Below are positions 1 through 9,508 of a stretch of DNA of 64,000 nucleotides, piece by piece. Under the pieces are notes generated by a model, which was not told the origin of the DNA, made no database searches, and saw only the letters and a program-made list of their open reading frames with translations. Made by a program: the position numbers and the translations under genes. Numbering within the stretch: position 1 is the stretch's first letter; each line of letters begins with the position of its first letter. This DNA is from Pseudalkalibacillus salsuginis (GTDB lineage: Bacteria > Bacillota > Bacilli > Bacillales > Fictibacillaceae). Location: NCBI RefSeq assembly GCF_021646685.1, contig NZ_JAKJHW010000008.1, positions 1-64,000 of the forward strand. The letters run 5' to 3'.

Positions 1-102
1 GCGAGTAAGATCCCTCAGAGATGATGAGGTTGATAGGTCTGGTGTGGAAGCGTGGTGACACGTGAAGCTGACAGATACTAATCGATCGAGGACTTAACCA
101 CA
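1..102 (+). rRNA. 23S ribosomal RNA, 3' end (partial)
   Basis: The first ~100 bases match the conserved 3' terminus of Bacillus 23S rRNA, ending in the usual GACTTAACCA segment. The 5' part lies outside the window. A 5S gene follows in the same direction after a ~185-bp spacer, so this is the tail of an rrn operon. Confidence 0.95.
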
Positions 103-222
103 CAAGAAAAGCGAGACGACTGTCCTGAAACGACAGGCACTGGAGTCATGACGAGGAGGCTGTTGCCGCCGCAGGAATGATGAAGTGATCCCGAGTTTCA
201 AGGAGTCGCAGCTAGACAACAC
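103..222 (-). repeat. Dispersed noncoding repeat, copy A (forms the 23S-5S spacer)
   Basis: Read on the minus strand this stretch starts with TCTAGCT, continues with GGATCACTTC, CCTGCGGCGGCAAC, CCTCCTCGT and CCAGTG, and ends in CGCTTTTCTT. The same ordered blocks occur at 24,484-24,603 and, with changes, at 11,088-11,255 and 6,120-6,192. The transcribed rRNA spacer therefore consists almost wholly of a dispersed element. Its function is unknown to me. Edges are approximate. Confidence 0.7.
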
Positions 223-287
223 ATCGAAGATGTTTTCAAGAACCATTATCTAGTTTTGAGGGAACAGATCCCTTGAATTTCATACAG

Positions 288-404
<117 letters not shown>

Positions 405-408
405 CCAC

Positions 409-436
409 AAGAGTAGTCGAGAGACTGCTCTTTTTT
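409..436 (+). terminator. rrn operon terminator
   Basis: The stem AAGAGTAGTC / GACTGCTCTT with a GAGA loop is followed by a run of T residues immediately after 5S rRNA. Confidence 0.9.
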
Positions 437-497
437 GTGTTTCAATCGATGTCCGCAAGGACATCAAGCAACGTTGAAGGAGAGGGTTGAGAGGAAA

Positions 498-615
498 AAT
501 ATATCGGTGTGATCCTGAAGTATATCGGTACGGATTCAACATTTATCGGTGCGATTTTGAAATATAACGGTGCACATCTAAAATATAACGGTGCAATTCC
601 GAAATTTATCGGTGA
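498..615. repeat. Tandem array of six ~21-bp repeats (type 1)
   Basis: A core (ATCGGTG or AACGGTG, usually followed by CGAT or CACA) recurs at 503, 524, 545, 566, 587 and 608, an exact 21-bp period. Units are diverged outside the core. No coding potential is evident. Between this array and the one at 752-868 lies only AT-rich DNA in which I see no gene. Confidence 0.8.
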
Positions 616-751
616 TTACCCAAAATAGGCAAGTAACCTTTGATTAATGGTGTTGGGATGAGCGCCATGATGCAGAGGACCGCGTTTTAAATCGAGAAAA
701 AGCGAAATTGAGGTACTCAGAAGAAGATACAGCAGTAGGTCCTTTTTATTG

Positions 752-868
752 TTTGGCGTGAATATGGCCTAAATCCGCGTGATTATCAGGAAATTGGCGC
801 GATTACAGAAATATCCGCGTGATTATCAGGAAATCGGCGCGAATCCGTCCGATTCTTGCGTGATTAAT
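752..868. repeat. Tandem array of six 20-21-bp repeats (type 2)
   Basis: The core GCGTGA/GCGCGA recurs at 756, 777, 797, 817, 837 and 858. A higher-order 40-bp duplication is visible: the block starting ATCCGCGTGATTATCAGG occurs at 774 and again at 814, each followed by GGCGCGA. The unit resembles the type 1 array (ATcGGTGcGATt versus ATcCGCGtGATt). The same motif occurs as a pair near 19,363 and 19,383. Confidence 0.8.
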
Positions 869-991
869 TGAATTTTGGAAACTGTACAATATGGTTTCCC
901 AATAAACATGGTGAGAAAATATACCAGGTTATATGGTTTTTCGGTGTGGTTTCGTTCATGTTATATTTGTTGATAGATGGAGGCGATAGAA

Positions 992-2128
992 TTGAATAAT
1001 AATTTCCGTTTTGATTCCAAGGCAGTACATTTTCATAAAAGGCTTAAGTCAGAGTCAACAAGTAAAGCGCAACCGATTTATCAAACGTCCGCATTTAAAT
1101 TTAAAAACCTCGAAGAACTAGAGGGTTATTTTGAAGGTAAATCACCTCATATGTATTCCAGAGTAAGTAATCCGAATACAGAAGACTTGGGAACAGGAGT
1201 CGCACAGTTAGAAGGAGCACCTAATGGCATTGCGACATCATCAGGAATTTCGGCAATTTTAGCCGGTATCCTTGCTGTTGCGGAACAAGGATCCCATATT
1301 GTCGCTTGTGAGGATCTATACGGCGGGACCTATCAACTGTTGGCAAAAGAATTACCTTCTTTAGGTATTGAAGTCTCTTTCACTTCTTTTGAAAGTGAGG
1401 AGAGCATCCGTTCAGCCATGAAGTCCAACACGGTTTTACTTTACTCTGAATCGATTACTAATCCATTTTTACGGGTGGAGAATATAGATTTAATCGTTAA
1501 TATTGCTGAAGAGACAAATGTCTATACGATGATTGATAACACATTTGCGACACCTTATCTGCTTCAGCCGTATCTAAAAGGAGTTAACCTTGTAGCCCAT
1601 AGTGCGACGAAGTATATCGGGGGACATTCAGATATCACAGCAGGCGTAGTTGTCGGAGATACCGCTCTTGTCGAAAAAGCAAGGAGCAAGGTCATGAATT
1701 TTGGCAGCAACCTCAGTCCATTTGAAGCGTGGTTAACGTGTCGAGGGTTGAAGACCTTAAGTGTCCGGATGGAAAGGCATACGATGAATGCTCAGAAGCT
1801 TGCGAGCTTTTTAGCAGAACATGCTGGTATAGAGAAGGTTTATTTTCCTGAACAAGCGTCTGATAAAGGGAATGGAGCCATAGTATCGATTGTTTTAAAC
1901 GAGGAGATCGATCCGAATCATTTTTGTGAGAAGCTAGACTGGATTGGTGTGGTTCCGACTTTAGCAGGAGTTGAAACGACTGTATCCTATCCGATTGGGA
2001 CATCCCACCGAGCTTTACCAGCGAATGATCAGGAGCGTTTAGGGATAACCAAACAATTGATCCGTATTTCAGTAGGGATTGAAGATTACCAGGATATTGA
2101 GGATGCGTTCAGCAAGGCATTATCTTAA
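992..2128 (+). CDS. Cys/Met-metabolism PLP-dependent enzyme (trans-sulfuration family)
   Basis: Fold-type I PLP enzyme of the cystathionine gamma-synthase / gamma-lyase / methionine gamma-lyase family, ~378 residues, the usual length. Family signatures seen are YSRVSNPN near the N-terminus, the DNTFATPYL segment, the PLP-lysine motif SATKYIGGHSD, and a C-terminal LIRISVGIED. An ATG at 977 is in frame, but a GGAGG sits at 979-983, inside that extended frame, and an in-frame TTG at 992 is 8 bp downstream of it. TTG 992 is therefore the better start. It stands alone between the repeat arrays and the tRNA genes. Substrate specificity (synthase versus lyase) cannot be settled from sequence. Confidence 0.85.
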   Translation: MNNNFRFDSKAVHFHKRLKSESTSKAQPIYQTSAFKFKNLEELEGYFEGKSPHMYSRVSNPNTEDLGTGVAQLEGAPNGIATSSGISAILAGILAVAEQGSHIVACEDLYGGTYQLLAKELPSLGIEVSFTSFESEESIRSAMKSNTVLLYSESITNPFLRVENIDLIVNIAEETNVYTMIDNTFATPYLLQPYLKGVNLVAHSATKYIGGHSDITAGVVVGDTALVEKARSKVMNFGSNLSPFEAWLTCRGLKTLSVRMERHTMNAQKLASFLAEHAGIEKVYFPEQASDKGNGAIVSIVLNEEIDPNHFCEKLDWIGVVPTLAGVETTVSYPIGTSHRALPANDQERLGITKQLIRISVGIEDYQDIEDAFSKALS

Positions 2129-2134
2129 ATTGAC

Positions 2135-2172
2135 GGGAAGTGCTGCTTTTTGTTGGCAGTACTTCCCTCCTT
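2135..2172 (+). terminator. Stem-loop after PLP enzyme gene
   Basis: GGGAAGTGCTGC pairs with GCAGTACTTCCC (one G-T pair) around a T-rich loop, just after the stop codon. The downstream T-tract is weak (TCCTTAT), so termination strength is uncertain. Confidence 0.6.
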
Positions 2173-2333
2173 ATAAAATGTTTAAAATTCACTTGCATTC
2201 ATAACTAATACGTGTTATATTAGTAATTGTCCGGTTGAAAAGGACCGTCACTTTGCAGCTAGCATCGACAGTGTACGCTCGCAGAGAAAGGACGACATCA
2301 AGAACAAAATTATCGTCCGTATACTATTATCGT

Positions 2334-2403
<70 letters not shown>

Positions 2404-2410
<7 letters not shown>

Positions 2411-2504
2411 ATAAAAGTTCATTGTACTACGTCGAACTTCAAACTTTCAATGAACATATGGAGTACCCGAAGGGGTGCAACCAATATAAAACGTACTACG
2501 TCGA
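2404..2504 (+). repeat. Duplicated tRNA 3' end plus flank
   Basis: GCAACCAATA followed by GTACTACGTCGA occurs at 2404-2435 (tRNA-fMet 3' end) and again at 2477-2504. The second copy is preceded by CCCGAAGGGGT and has no full cloverleaf. I read it as the relic of a duplicated tRNA end. A perfect inverted repeat GTTCATTG (2417) / CAATGAAC (2448) lies inside. Confidence 0.55.
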
Positions 2505-2578
2505 GTTATCATCAAAGTTCGTTTTAAATCGTGGTGCCTGGTTCAACCATTTTAAGTCAAATAAACACATACATAATT

Positions 2579-2654
2579 GGACCCGTGGTGTAGGGGTTAA
2601 CATGCCTGCCTGTCACGCAGGAGATCGCCGGTTCAAATCCGGTCGGGTCCGCCA
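2579..2654 (+). tRNA. tRNA-Asp (GTC)
   Basis: A 76-nt cloverleaf with acceptor GGACCCG/CGGGTCC, anticodon stem-loop CCTGC-CTGTCAC-GCAGG giving anticodon GTC, T-loop GGTTCAAATCC, and encoded GCCA end. Confidence 0.95.
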
Positions 2655-2656
2655 TT

Positions 2657-2687
2657 AACATGAAACAACGGTTTCGTGTTTTTTTAT
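2657..2687 (+). terminator. Terminator of the tRNA transcript
   Basis: AACATGAAAC / GTTTCGTGTT stem with AACG loop, followed by seven T residues. The gap from here to 3178 has no gene. It holds a weak second hairpin near 2762, cre-like sites at 2872-2895 and the ilvE promoter. Confidence 0.85.
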
Positions 2688-2871
2688 TTTCGTCAAAATG
2701 AGCCAATCCTTTACGATTTTCCACTCCGAAAATAAAGTTGATAATTTGTCACAAATTCTGGAGATCCTTATAAGGGTCTTTTTTATTGTTAAAATGCTGA
2801 ACGTTCTCCTCCATTTATCCCCACAATCACCGTCTGGAACTTAAGTACCGCCACTTTCACCACCGTCATAC

Positions 2872-2895
2872 TTGGAAACGTTGGAAACGATTCCC
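2872..2895 (+). promoter_or_regulatory. Two overlapping cre-like sites (CcpA), putative
   Basis: TTGGAAACGTTGGAA (2872) and TTGGAAACGATTCCC (2881) each match the cre consensus WTGNAANCGNWNNCW with one mismatch. They lie ~150 bp upstream of the ilvE promoter. CcpA is known to activate the ilv-leu operon in B. subtilis, so activation from here is plausible but unproven. Confidence 0.35.
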
Positions 2896-3026
2896 TCTGA
2901 ATACCGTTCGTTTTCACCTCTAAACACTACTGAAAAAAATTTTTTTGAATCCTCTAAAACCCTTATGCCAACGCAATGTAAGCGTTTACTAAAAAACTGA
3001 TTAGTCTAAATTATCTAAAAATAAGG

Positions 3027-3055
3027 TTGACCTTTTGAAAACACCGGAGTAATAT
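3027..3055 (+). promoter_or_regulatory. SigA-type promoter for ilvE operon
   Basis: TTGACC (3027-3032), 17-bp spacer, TAATAT (3050-3055). This is close to consensus, with a ~120-nt leader before ilvE. Confidence 0.7.
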
Positions 3056-3178
3056 TGTCATCAACATAATTCTCTGACAAAACTTCATTGCCCGTCAGAA
3101 AAGGTTTGAAACCAAATTCAAAATAGCAAAAAAGAAAAGATATGAAATAGAAAAAATGATATGAAAGGAGCGATCGAC

Positions 3179-4081
3179 ATGAGCGAACAATGGATTTACC
3201 TGAACGGCCATTTTGTTAACAAGAATGAGGCTGTTGTATCTGTGTATGACCACGGATTTTTATACGGAGATGGGGTGTTCGAAGGTATTAGAATGTATGA
3301 TGGCAACATATTTCGCCTGAAAGAACATGTTGATCGCCTATATGACTCGGCGAAATCAATCATGCTTGACATCCCGAAAAGTAAAGATGAATTGACGGAA
3401 ATCATCGCTGAAACATTAAGGCGGAATGATTTGCGTAATGCATATATACGTGTAGTCGTATCAAGAGGAGTCGGAAACCTCGGGCTTGATCCAAGTTCAT
3501 GCAGAGACCCTCAAATCATCGTCATTGCGGAACAGCTTGCTTTGTTCCCGAAAAAGCTGTATGAGGCTGGAATTGAAATCGCTACGGTCGCAAGCAGGAG
3601 AAACCGTGCGGATGTATTATCGCCAAAAGTGAAATCGTTAAACTATCTAAATAATATCCTCGTCAAAATCGAAGCCAATCTCGCTGGTGTGAGTGAGGCA
3701 TTGATGCTCAACGATCAAGGGTACGTTGCAGAGGGTTCTGCCGACAATGTCTTCATCGTCAAAGGCAATGTGATCAAAACGCCGCCAGGCTATGTGGGAG
3801 CGTTAGAAGGTATAACGAGGAATGCCATTATCGAAATTGCTCAACTATTAGGCTTTGAAATGCGGGAAGAGGTATTTACCCGACATGATGTTTATACAGC
3901 AGACGAAGTATTTTTGACTGGAACAGCTGCAGAAGTGATTGGTGTTGTGAAAGTCGACGGAAGACAGGTAGGAGACGGACGTCCTGGTGAATATACGAAT
4001 AAGCTTTTAGAAGCGTTTAGAAAAACAGTGACAGAAGATGGATATAAAGTTTACTCAGACAAGAAGGTCCAAGCGGGATAA
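3179..4081 (+). CDS. ilvE: Branched-chain amino acid aminotransferase
   Basis: Class IV PLP aminotransferase (300 residues) that transfers amino groups between glutamate and the 2-oxo acids of Leu, Ile and Val. Visible features: N-terminal WIYLNGHFV and YGDGVFEGIR, the segment KVKSLNYLNNILVKIEA carrying the PLP lysine, and EGSADNVFIVK and FLTGTAAEV typical of the family. The frame opens at 3161, but AAAGGAG at 3164-3170 points to ATG 3179 (MSEQWIYL). First gene of the ilv-leu cluster, 22 bp before ilvD. Confidence 0.95.
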   Translation: MSEQWIYLNGHFVNKNEAVVSVYDHGFLYGDGVFEGIRMYDGNIFRLKEHVDRLYDSAKSIMLDIPKSKDELTEIIAETLRRNDLRNAYIRVVVSRGVGNLGLDPSSCRDPQIIVIAEQLALFPKKLYEAGIEIATVASRRNRADVLSPKVKSLNYLNNILVKIEANLAGVSEALMLNDQGYVAEGSADNVFIVKGNVIKTPPGYVGALEGITRNAIIEIAQLLGFEMREEVFTRHDVYTADEVFLTGTAAEVIGVVKVDGRQVGDGRPGEYTNKLLEAFRKTVTEDGYKVYSDKKVQAG

Positions 4082-4103
4082 TCGCAAGTTGGTGGTGAAT
4101 TAG

Positions 4104-5771
4104 ATGCGAAGTGATATGATCAAAAAAGGAATAGACCGTGCACCGCACAGAAGTCTGTTACGTGCCACGGGAGTTAAAACAAGGGATATTGAAAAACCGT
4201 TTATCGGTGTGTGTAATTCCTATATCGATATCATTCCGGGCCATATGCATTTGAATGTATTTGCACAGGTCGTGAAAGAAGCGATCCGCGAGGCAGGAGG
4301 CATTCCCTTCGAATTCAATACGATCGGCGTGGATGACGGGATTGCGATGGGCCATATCGGAATGAGGTATTCCTTGCCAAGCAGGGAAATCATTGCTGAT
4401 TCGGCTGAGACCGTGATCAATGCCCATTGGTTTGACGGTGTATTCTACATCCCCAATTGTGACAAAATCACTCCAGGGATGTTGATGGCGGCGGCAAGGA
4501 CGAATGTTCCTTCCGTATTCGTTTCGGGCGGTCCGATGGAAGGCGGAACATCGAAAGAGGGGAAACCATTATCTCTTGTTTCCGTTTTTGAAGGTGTCGG
4601 CGCTCACCAATCCGGAACAATGACAGCAGAAGAACTGTTGGACATCGAGCAAAACGCTTGTCCGACATGTGGCTCCTGTTCAGGGATGTTCACAGCGAAC
4701 TCGATGAATTCCATGATGGAGATGGTCGGCTTAGCGCTACCGGGTAATGGAACGATCGTAGCTACATCCAATGAGCGTCATCGACTGATAAAGGAAGCTG
4801 CTCACCATCTCGTCGATATGATCAAGAAAGATATCAAACCGCGAGACATCATTACGAAAGAGGCAATTGATGATGCATTCGCACTTGATATGGCTATGGG
4901 TGGCTCGACGAACACGGTACTTCATACCCTTGCGATCGCGAATGAAGCAGAGGTTGAATATGATTTCAAGCGAATCAATGAGATCGCTGAAAAGACCCCA
5001 TACTTGGCAAAAATCAGCCCGGCATCAGATTATACGATGGATGATGTTCACAAAGCCGGCGGCATAAGCGCAATCATCAAAGAACTTTGTAAAATAGATG
5101 GATTGATCAACCGTGACAGGATAACCGTCACTGGAAAATCGTTATATGAAACAGTCGAAGCTTACGATATCAAAAATGACAAAGTGATCCGAAAAAAAGA
5201 TAATCCGTATAGTAAAGTCGGCGGGTTATCGGTATTGACCGGAAACATCGCTCCAGAAGGCGGAGTCATCAAAGTTGGCGCTGTCGACCCATCCATCAGG
5301 ACATTCATAGGCAAAGCGATATGCTTTGACTCCCAGGATGAGGCTCAGCAAGGCATCGATGACGGTACGGTCCAAGAAGGAGATGTTGTCGTCATCCGGT
5401 ATGAAGGTCCGAAAGGCGGTCCTGGGATGCCTGAAATGTTAGCCCCGACCGCAGCCATTGCGGGACGGGGACTGGATAAGAGGGTAGCGCTCATTACTGA
5501 TGGCCGTTTTTCAGGGGCATCCCGAGGCATCTCCGTCGGTCATATATCACCCGAAGCGGCAGAGGGTGGACCGATCGCTTTCGTAAAAGATGGAGATTCA
5601 ATTTTCATCGACCTTGAAAACCGTTCAATCAACCTGATGATCTCGGAAGAAGAGTTAGAGGAGCGCAGGCAAAATTTTGAACAACCGCCTCCGAAAATCA
5701 AAAAAGGCTATTTAGCCCGATATGCAAAACTAGTTACATCAGCAAGTACAGGCGGAATAATGAAAATTTGA
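4104..5771 (+). CDS. ilvD: Dihydroxy-acid dehydratase
   Basis: Fe-S dehydratase (555 residues) of the penultimate step of Ile/Val synthesis, converting 2,3-dihydroxy acids to 2-oxo acids. Typical motifs: [11 protein letters not shown] near the N-terminus, [29 protein letters not shown] supplying cluster cysteines, GGSTNTVLH, and C-terminal [10 protein letters not shown] and [11 protein letters not shown]. It lies between ilvE and the T-box leader of ilvB, so it is transcribed with ilvE and may read through into the T-box. Confidence 0.96.
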   Translation: MRSDMIKKGIDRAPHRSLLRATGVKTRDIEKPFIGVCNSYIDIIPGHMHLNVFAQVVKEAIREAGGIPFEFNTIGVDDGIAMGHIGMRYSLPSREIIADSAETVINAHWFDGVFYIPNCDKITPGMLMAAARTNVPSVFVSGGPMEGGTSKEGKPLSLVSVFEGVGAHQSGTMTAEELLDIEQNACPTCGSCSGMFTANSMNSMMEMVGLALPGNGTIVATSNERHRLIKEAAHHLVDMIKKDIKPRDIITKEAIDDAFALDMAMGGSTNTVLHTLAIANEAEVEYDFKRINEIAEKTPYLAKISPASDYTMDDVHKAGGISAIIKELCKIDGLINRDRITVTGKSLYETVEAYDIKNDKVIRKKDNPYSKVGGLSVLTGNIAPEGGVIKVGAVDPSIRTFIGKAICFDSQDEAQQGIDDGTVQEGDVVVIRYEGPKGGPGMPEMLAPTAAIAGRGLDKRVALITDGRFSGASRGISVGHISPEAAEGGPIAFVKDGDSIFIDLENRSINLMISEEELEERRQNFEQPPPKIKKGYLARYAKLVTSASTGGIMKI

Positions 5772-5783
5772 TACAATCAAATC

Positions 5784-6100
5784 GACGACGAGGTAAAAGT
5801 GGTTGGAACTTGTATTTCCAGAGAGCCGGTATAGGTGGAAGCCGGTAATACTCCCAGCCGCGACATCCCCTCTGAGTGTGGCACTGAACTGTTCTAGTAG
5901 GTGCGGCCGGGTAACTTAACGATAAGTTACCTGTTATAAAAAAACGGGACCGACCCAAAAAAGAGTTGGGTCAGCCCCCTGAGGTAGCATCTGTAAGGGT
6001 GCTATAAACAAAGGTGGTACCATGAAGAGGATCTAAGCCTTTTCATCCTTTACGCAATGAAAAAACATTGCAGTAGTGGGTGGAAAGGCTTTTTATATGT
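5784..6100 (+). promoter_or_regulatory. T-box riboswitch leader of ilvB-leuD
   Basis: Long leader with stem I features (GACGAGG start, AGAGAGCCGGT, GGTGGAAGCCGG) and the T-box AAAGGTGGTACCA at 6010-6022. It ends in a terminator hairpin: AAGCCTTTTCATCC / GGTGGAAAGGCTT around GCAATG-AAAAAA-CATTGC, then TTTTTATA. T-boxes sense uncharged tRNA and allow antitermination. The neighbours imply a branched-chain tRNA (Leu, Ile or Val). I could not fix the specifier codon by eye. It lies between ilvD and ilvB, so ilvE-ilvD escape this control. Confidence 0.9.
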
Positions 6101-6119
6101 AACAAAGCTTTGAAAGTAT

Positions 6120-6192
6120 TGGAGGGTCACCGAGGAGGCTGTCGCCGCCGAAGTGAACTGAAAATGTTCCAGGTGCTGGAGCCAGCATCACT
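6120..6192 (-). repeat. Dispersed noncoding repeat, copy B (truncated)
   Basis: On the minus strand it reads TGGCTCCAG, TTCACTTC, GGCGGCGACAGCCTCCTCG. These are the first half of the element seen whole at 24,484-24,603. It lies between the T-box terminator and the ilvB ribosome binding site. Confidence 0.6.
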
Positions 6193-6233
6193 TCTTGCGC
6201 CATAATCAAAAAAATTCAGAGAGGAGATTTGAA

Positions 6234-7943
6234 ATGAAGGTGAAAGTAAAGGCAGAGCCTGAAGAGCAGCGGCTGACTGGTGCCGAGACTCTGATTCACG
6301 CCTTGAAGCAGGAGAAAGTCGAAGTCGTTTTCGGATACCCGGGAGGAGCGGTTTTACCAATCTATGACGCACTTTATCGAAATCCGATCAGGCATGTCCT
6401 GGCACGACACGAACAAGGCGCAATCCATGCAGCTGAAGGGTATGCAAGAGTCTCAGGAAAGCCCGGAGTCGTTTTAGCGACTTCCGGACCAGGTGCGACC
6501 AATCTGGTAACAGGCATAACAGATGCGATGATGGATTCACTGCCACTTGTCATTTTTACAGGGCAGGTCGCCTCTGGTGTAATTGGAACAGACGCCTTCC
6601 AAGAAGCAGATGTGACTGGCATCACGATGCCGATCACGAAACACAATTACCAGGTGCGTGACTTGAAAGACCTCCCTAGGATTGTGAAAGAAGCTTTTCA
6701 TATCGCATCGAATGGCCGGCCAGGACCAGTGCTCGTTGACATTCCGAAAGATGTATCAGCAACAGCGGCAGAAGTCAATTTTGGTGGGAAGGTCCATCTG
6801 CCAGGATTCCAACCGACGAAAAATCCGAATGTATTGCAGATCAAAAAACTGAATGAGGCAATCGAATCTGCCAAGAAACCAGTTATTCTAGCAGGAGCTG
6901 GTATCCTTCATGCAAAAGCATCTGAACAATTACGGGCGGTAGCTGAATCGAAAAATATCCCTGTCGTCCATACACTACTCGGTTTAGGCGGCTTTCCGGC
7001 AGATCATCCGTTGTTTCTCGGAATGGGAGGAATGCATGGTTGTTACGCAGCCAACATGGCTTTATACGAATGTGATCTGCTCGTCAATATCGGTGCCAGG
7101 TTCGATGACCGTCTGACAGGTAATTTGAAAACATTCGCCCCTGAAGCTGTTGTGGCCCATATCGATGTAGATCCAGCAGAGATCGGAAAGAACGTTGAAA
7201 CGCATATCCCGATCGTAGGAGATGCGAAAGCGGCACTGCAGAAGCTTGCAGACGAACAAGGATCAAGTTCAATGTGTGAAGAATGGCTCGTTCACCTGCG
7301 TCAATATCAACAGGAATATCCGTACTGGCACAAAGAGTTGGAGGATGTAATCTCCCCGCAAAAGCTGATTTCAGAAATCCACTCGCTGACAGGTGGAGAT
7401 GCAATCGTAACGACAGATGTCGGCCAGCATCAGATGTGGGCGGCCCAATACTACACATTCAACGATCCACATAAATGGGTGACATCCGGAGGACTGGGAA
7501 CGATGGGATTCGGCTTCCCAGCAGCAATCGGAGCCCAAATCGCTGAACCTGATAAAAGAGTGGTAAGCATTGTCGGCGACGGTGGATTCCAAATGACATC
7601 CGAGGAGCTCATCCTCTTGAGGGAATTGGACCTTCCAGTCAAGATCGTCATCGTCAACAATGGAACTCTCGGTATGGTAAGGCAATGGCAGGAATCCTTT
7701 TATGAACAACGTTATTCACACTCTGTTTTCAACCTGCAGCCAGACTTTGTCAAACTAGCTGATTCATATGGCGTTAGAGGATTCAAAGTTTCTACAATCG
7801 AAGAGGCGAAAGCGTTACTATCCGAAGTCTTGAATGATGATGAACCAGCTTTGATCGATTGCCGCGTCTGTGCGGCGGAAAACGTGTATCCGATGGTGGC
7901 CCCAGGAACAGGGCTCCATGAAATGATCGGGGTGAAACCATGA
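6234..7943 (+). CDS. ilvB: Acetolactate synthase, large catalytic subunit
   Basis: ThDP- and FAD-dependent acetohydroxyacid synthase (569 residues), the first common step of Val/Leu/Ile synthesis. Seen: [14 protein letters not shown], the catalytic glutamate in [17 protein letters not shown], the FAD-region [10 protein letters not shown], and the ThDP/Mg motif [12 protein letters not shown] ending in IVNN. An in-frame ATG exists at 6195, but GAGAGGAG ends 8 bp before ATG 6234 (MKVKVKAEP), so 6234 is the start. The stop overlaps ilvH by 4 bp (ATGA), indicating translational coupling. Confidence 0.96.
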   Translation: MKVKVKAEPEEQRLTGAETLIHALKQEKVEVVFGYPGGAVLPIYDALYRNPIRHVLARHEQGAIHAAEGYARVSGKPGVVLATSGPGATNLVTGITDAMMDSLPLVIFTGQVASGVIGTDAFQEADVTGITMPITKHNYQVRDLKDLPRIVKEAFHIASNGRPGPVLVDIPKDVSATAAEVNFGGKVHLPGFQPTKNPNVLQIKKLNEAIESAKKPVILAGAGILHAKASEQLRAVAESKNIPVVHTLLGLGGFPADHPLFLGMGGMHGCYAANMALYECDLLVNIGARFDDRLTGNLKTFAPEAVVAHIDVDPAEIGKNVETHIPIVGDAKAALQKLADEQGSSSMCEEWLVHLRQYQQEYPYWHKELEDVISPQKLISEIHSLTGGDAIVTTDVGQHQMWAAQYYTFNDPHKWVTSGGLGTMGFGFPAAIGAQIAEPDKRVVSIVGDGGFQMTSEELILLRELDLPVKIVIVNNGTLGMVRQWQESFYEQRYSHSVFNLQPDFVKLADSYGVRGFKVSTIEEAKALLSEVLNDDEPALIDCRVCAAENVYPMVAPGTGLHEMIGVKP

Positions 7944-8464
7944 AGAGAAGAATCGTTACAGCAACTGTTTTGAACCAAAGTGGTGTGTTGAATCGGGTGA
8001 CAGGGCTTTTTACGAAGCGCCATTTCAACATCGAGAGCATCACAGTCGGTCATACCGAAACAGAAGGGATTTCGAAAATGACTTTCGTCGTCAATGTCGA
8101 GGATGATCGGCAAATCGAACAGCTCCTGAAACAGCTGAACAAGCAGATCGACGTCCTCAAGGTTTCCGATATCACAAACCAGGCGATCGTTGCTCGGGAA
8201 CTCGCACTCATCAAAGTACTCGCAACCGGACAGACGAGAGCCGAAATTAGCGGCATTGTCGAACCGTTCCGGGCATTGATCATCGATATGTCAAGAGATA
8301 CCCTTACAGTCCAAGTGACAGGGGACGCAGAAAAGATTGAAGCGATCATCGAGCTGTTAAGGCCATATGGCATCAAGGAGCTCGCCAGAACAGGGATTAC
8401 CGCATTTACAAGAGGGTTTCAGAAGTCAGTCACTGATCTTAAGCATTACACACTTTTAAAATAA
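7940..8464 (+). CDS. ilvH: Acetolactate synthase, small regulatory subunit
   Basis: 174 residues with an N-terminal ACT domain ([22 protein letters not shown], then FNIESITVG) that usually mediates valine feedback inhibition, and the C-terminal ALS-small domain (LELIKV-type segment, [18 protein letters not shown]). Starts within the ilvB stop codon. It forms the holoenzyme with IlvB. Confidence 0.95.
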   Translation: MKRRIVTATVLNQSGVLNRVTGLFTKRHFNIESITVGHTETEGISKMTFVVNVEDDRQIEQLLKQLNKQIDVLKVSDITNQAIVARELALIKVLATGQTRAEISGIVEPFRALIIDMSRDTLTVQVTGDAEKIEAIIELLRPYGIKELARTGITAFTRGFQKSVTDLKHYTLLK

Positions 8465-8482
8465 TCGAAAGGATGATGGATA

Positions 8483-9508
8483 ATGGTCAAAGTATATTAT
8501 AACGATGATGTAAAGAATGATGTGTTGAAAGGAAGAAAAGTCGCTGTAATCGGTTATGGTTCCCAAGGTCACGCACATGCACAGAACTTGAGGGATAGCG
8601 GATATGATGTTGTCGTCGGCTTACGTAAAGGGAAGTCATGGGAGCAAGCGGAAAAAGACGGATTCGCTGTCAAATCTGTCAGAGAAGCGAGTGAAGAAGC
8701 GGATGTCATCATGGTCCTCCTTCCAGATGAATGGCAGCCTGCCGTTTACAATAATGAAATCAAACCGGGTCTTACCCCAGGTAAAGCATTGGTGTTCGCA
8801 CACGGATTCAACGTCCATTTCAACCAAGTCGTCCCTCCCGAAGATGTCGATGTATTCCTGGTTGCCCCAAAAGGACCAGGGCATCTCGTAAGAAGAACGT
8901 TTGAAAGCGGGGCTGGGGTTCCGGCACTGTTCGGTGTCCATCAAGATGTGACGGGTGCAGCTGAAAGTTTAGCGTTAGCCTATGCGAAAGGAATCGGAGC
9001 GGGCCGAGCAGGTATTTTGGAAACGACCTTCCAGGAAGAAACGGAAACGGACTTGTTCGGTGAACAGGCAGTCCTTTGCGGAGGGCTCACCTCTCTTGTG
9101 AAGGCTGGATTTGAAACGCTGGTGGAAGCAGGCTATCAGCCAGAAGTCGCCTACTTCGAATGTCTACACGAACTGAAGCTGATCGTCGACCTCATGTATG
9201 AGGATGGAATCGAAGGAATGCGTTACTCTGTTTCTGACACAGCACAATGGGGTGACTTCGTGTCAGGCCCACGAGTAGTGAACGAAGAAACGAAAGCAAG
9301 GATGAAGGAAGTGTTAGAAGATATCCAATCCGGAAAATTCGCGAAGGGCTGGATCCTGGAAAATCAATTGAACCGTCCTGTCTATAACGCTACGAACCAA
9401 CGGGAGAAGAATCATCAGATCGAGGTAGTAGGAAGGAGATTACGAGACCTAATGCCGTTCATCAAGAAAGAAAAGGAAAAGGATGTGGTAGGCAGTGGCC
9501 AAAATTGA
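8483..9508 (+). CDS. ilvC: Ketol-acid reductoisomerase (NADP+)
   Basis: Class I KARI (341 residues), which isomerises and reduces acetolactate/acetohydroxybutyrate with NADPH and Mg2+. Seen: Rossmann motif [29 protein letters not shown], the metal-binding [12 protein letters not shown], and [24 protein letters not shown] lies just upstream. It overlaps the start of leuA by 14 bp. Confidence 0.96.
   Translation: MVKVYYNDDVKNDVLKGRKVAVIGYGSQGHAHAQNLRDSGYDVVVGLRKGKSWEQAEKDGFAVKSVREASEEADVIMVLLPDEWQPAVYNNEIKPGLTPGKALVFAHGFNVHFNQVVPPEDVDVFLVAPKGPGHLVRRTFESGAGVPALFGVHQDVTGAAESLALAYAKGIGAGRAGILETTFQEETETDLFGEQAVLCGGLTSLVKAGFETLVEAGYQPEVAYFECLHELKLIVDLMYEDGIEGMRYSVSDTAQWGDFVSGPRVVNEETKARMKEVLEDIQSGKFAKGWILENQLNRPVYNATNQREKNHQIEVVGRRLRDLMPFIKKEKEKDVVGSGQN

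Noticed and set aside
498-868. Possible CRISPR array
   Set aside because: The 20-21-bp units are contiguous and diverged, with no identical repeats separated by unique spacers and no cas genes in the window.
2422-2658. A 78-codon reading frame across the tRNA region
   Set aside because: It runs through tRNA-Asp and has no RBS, so it is a chance frame in RNA-coding DNA.
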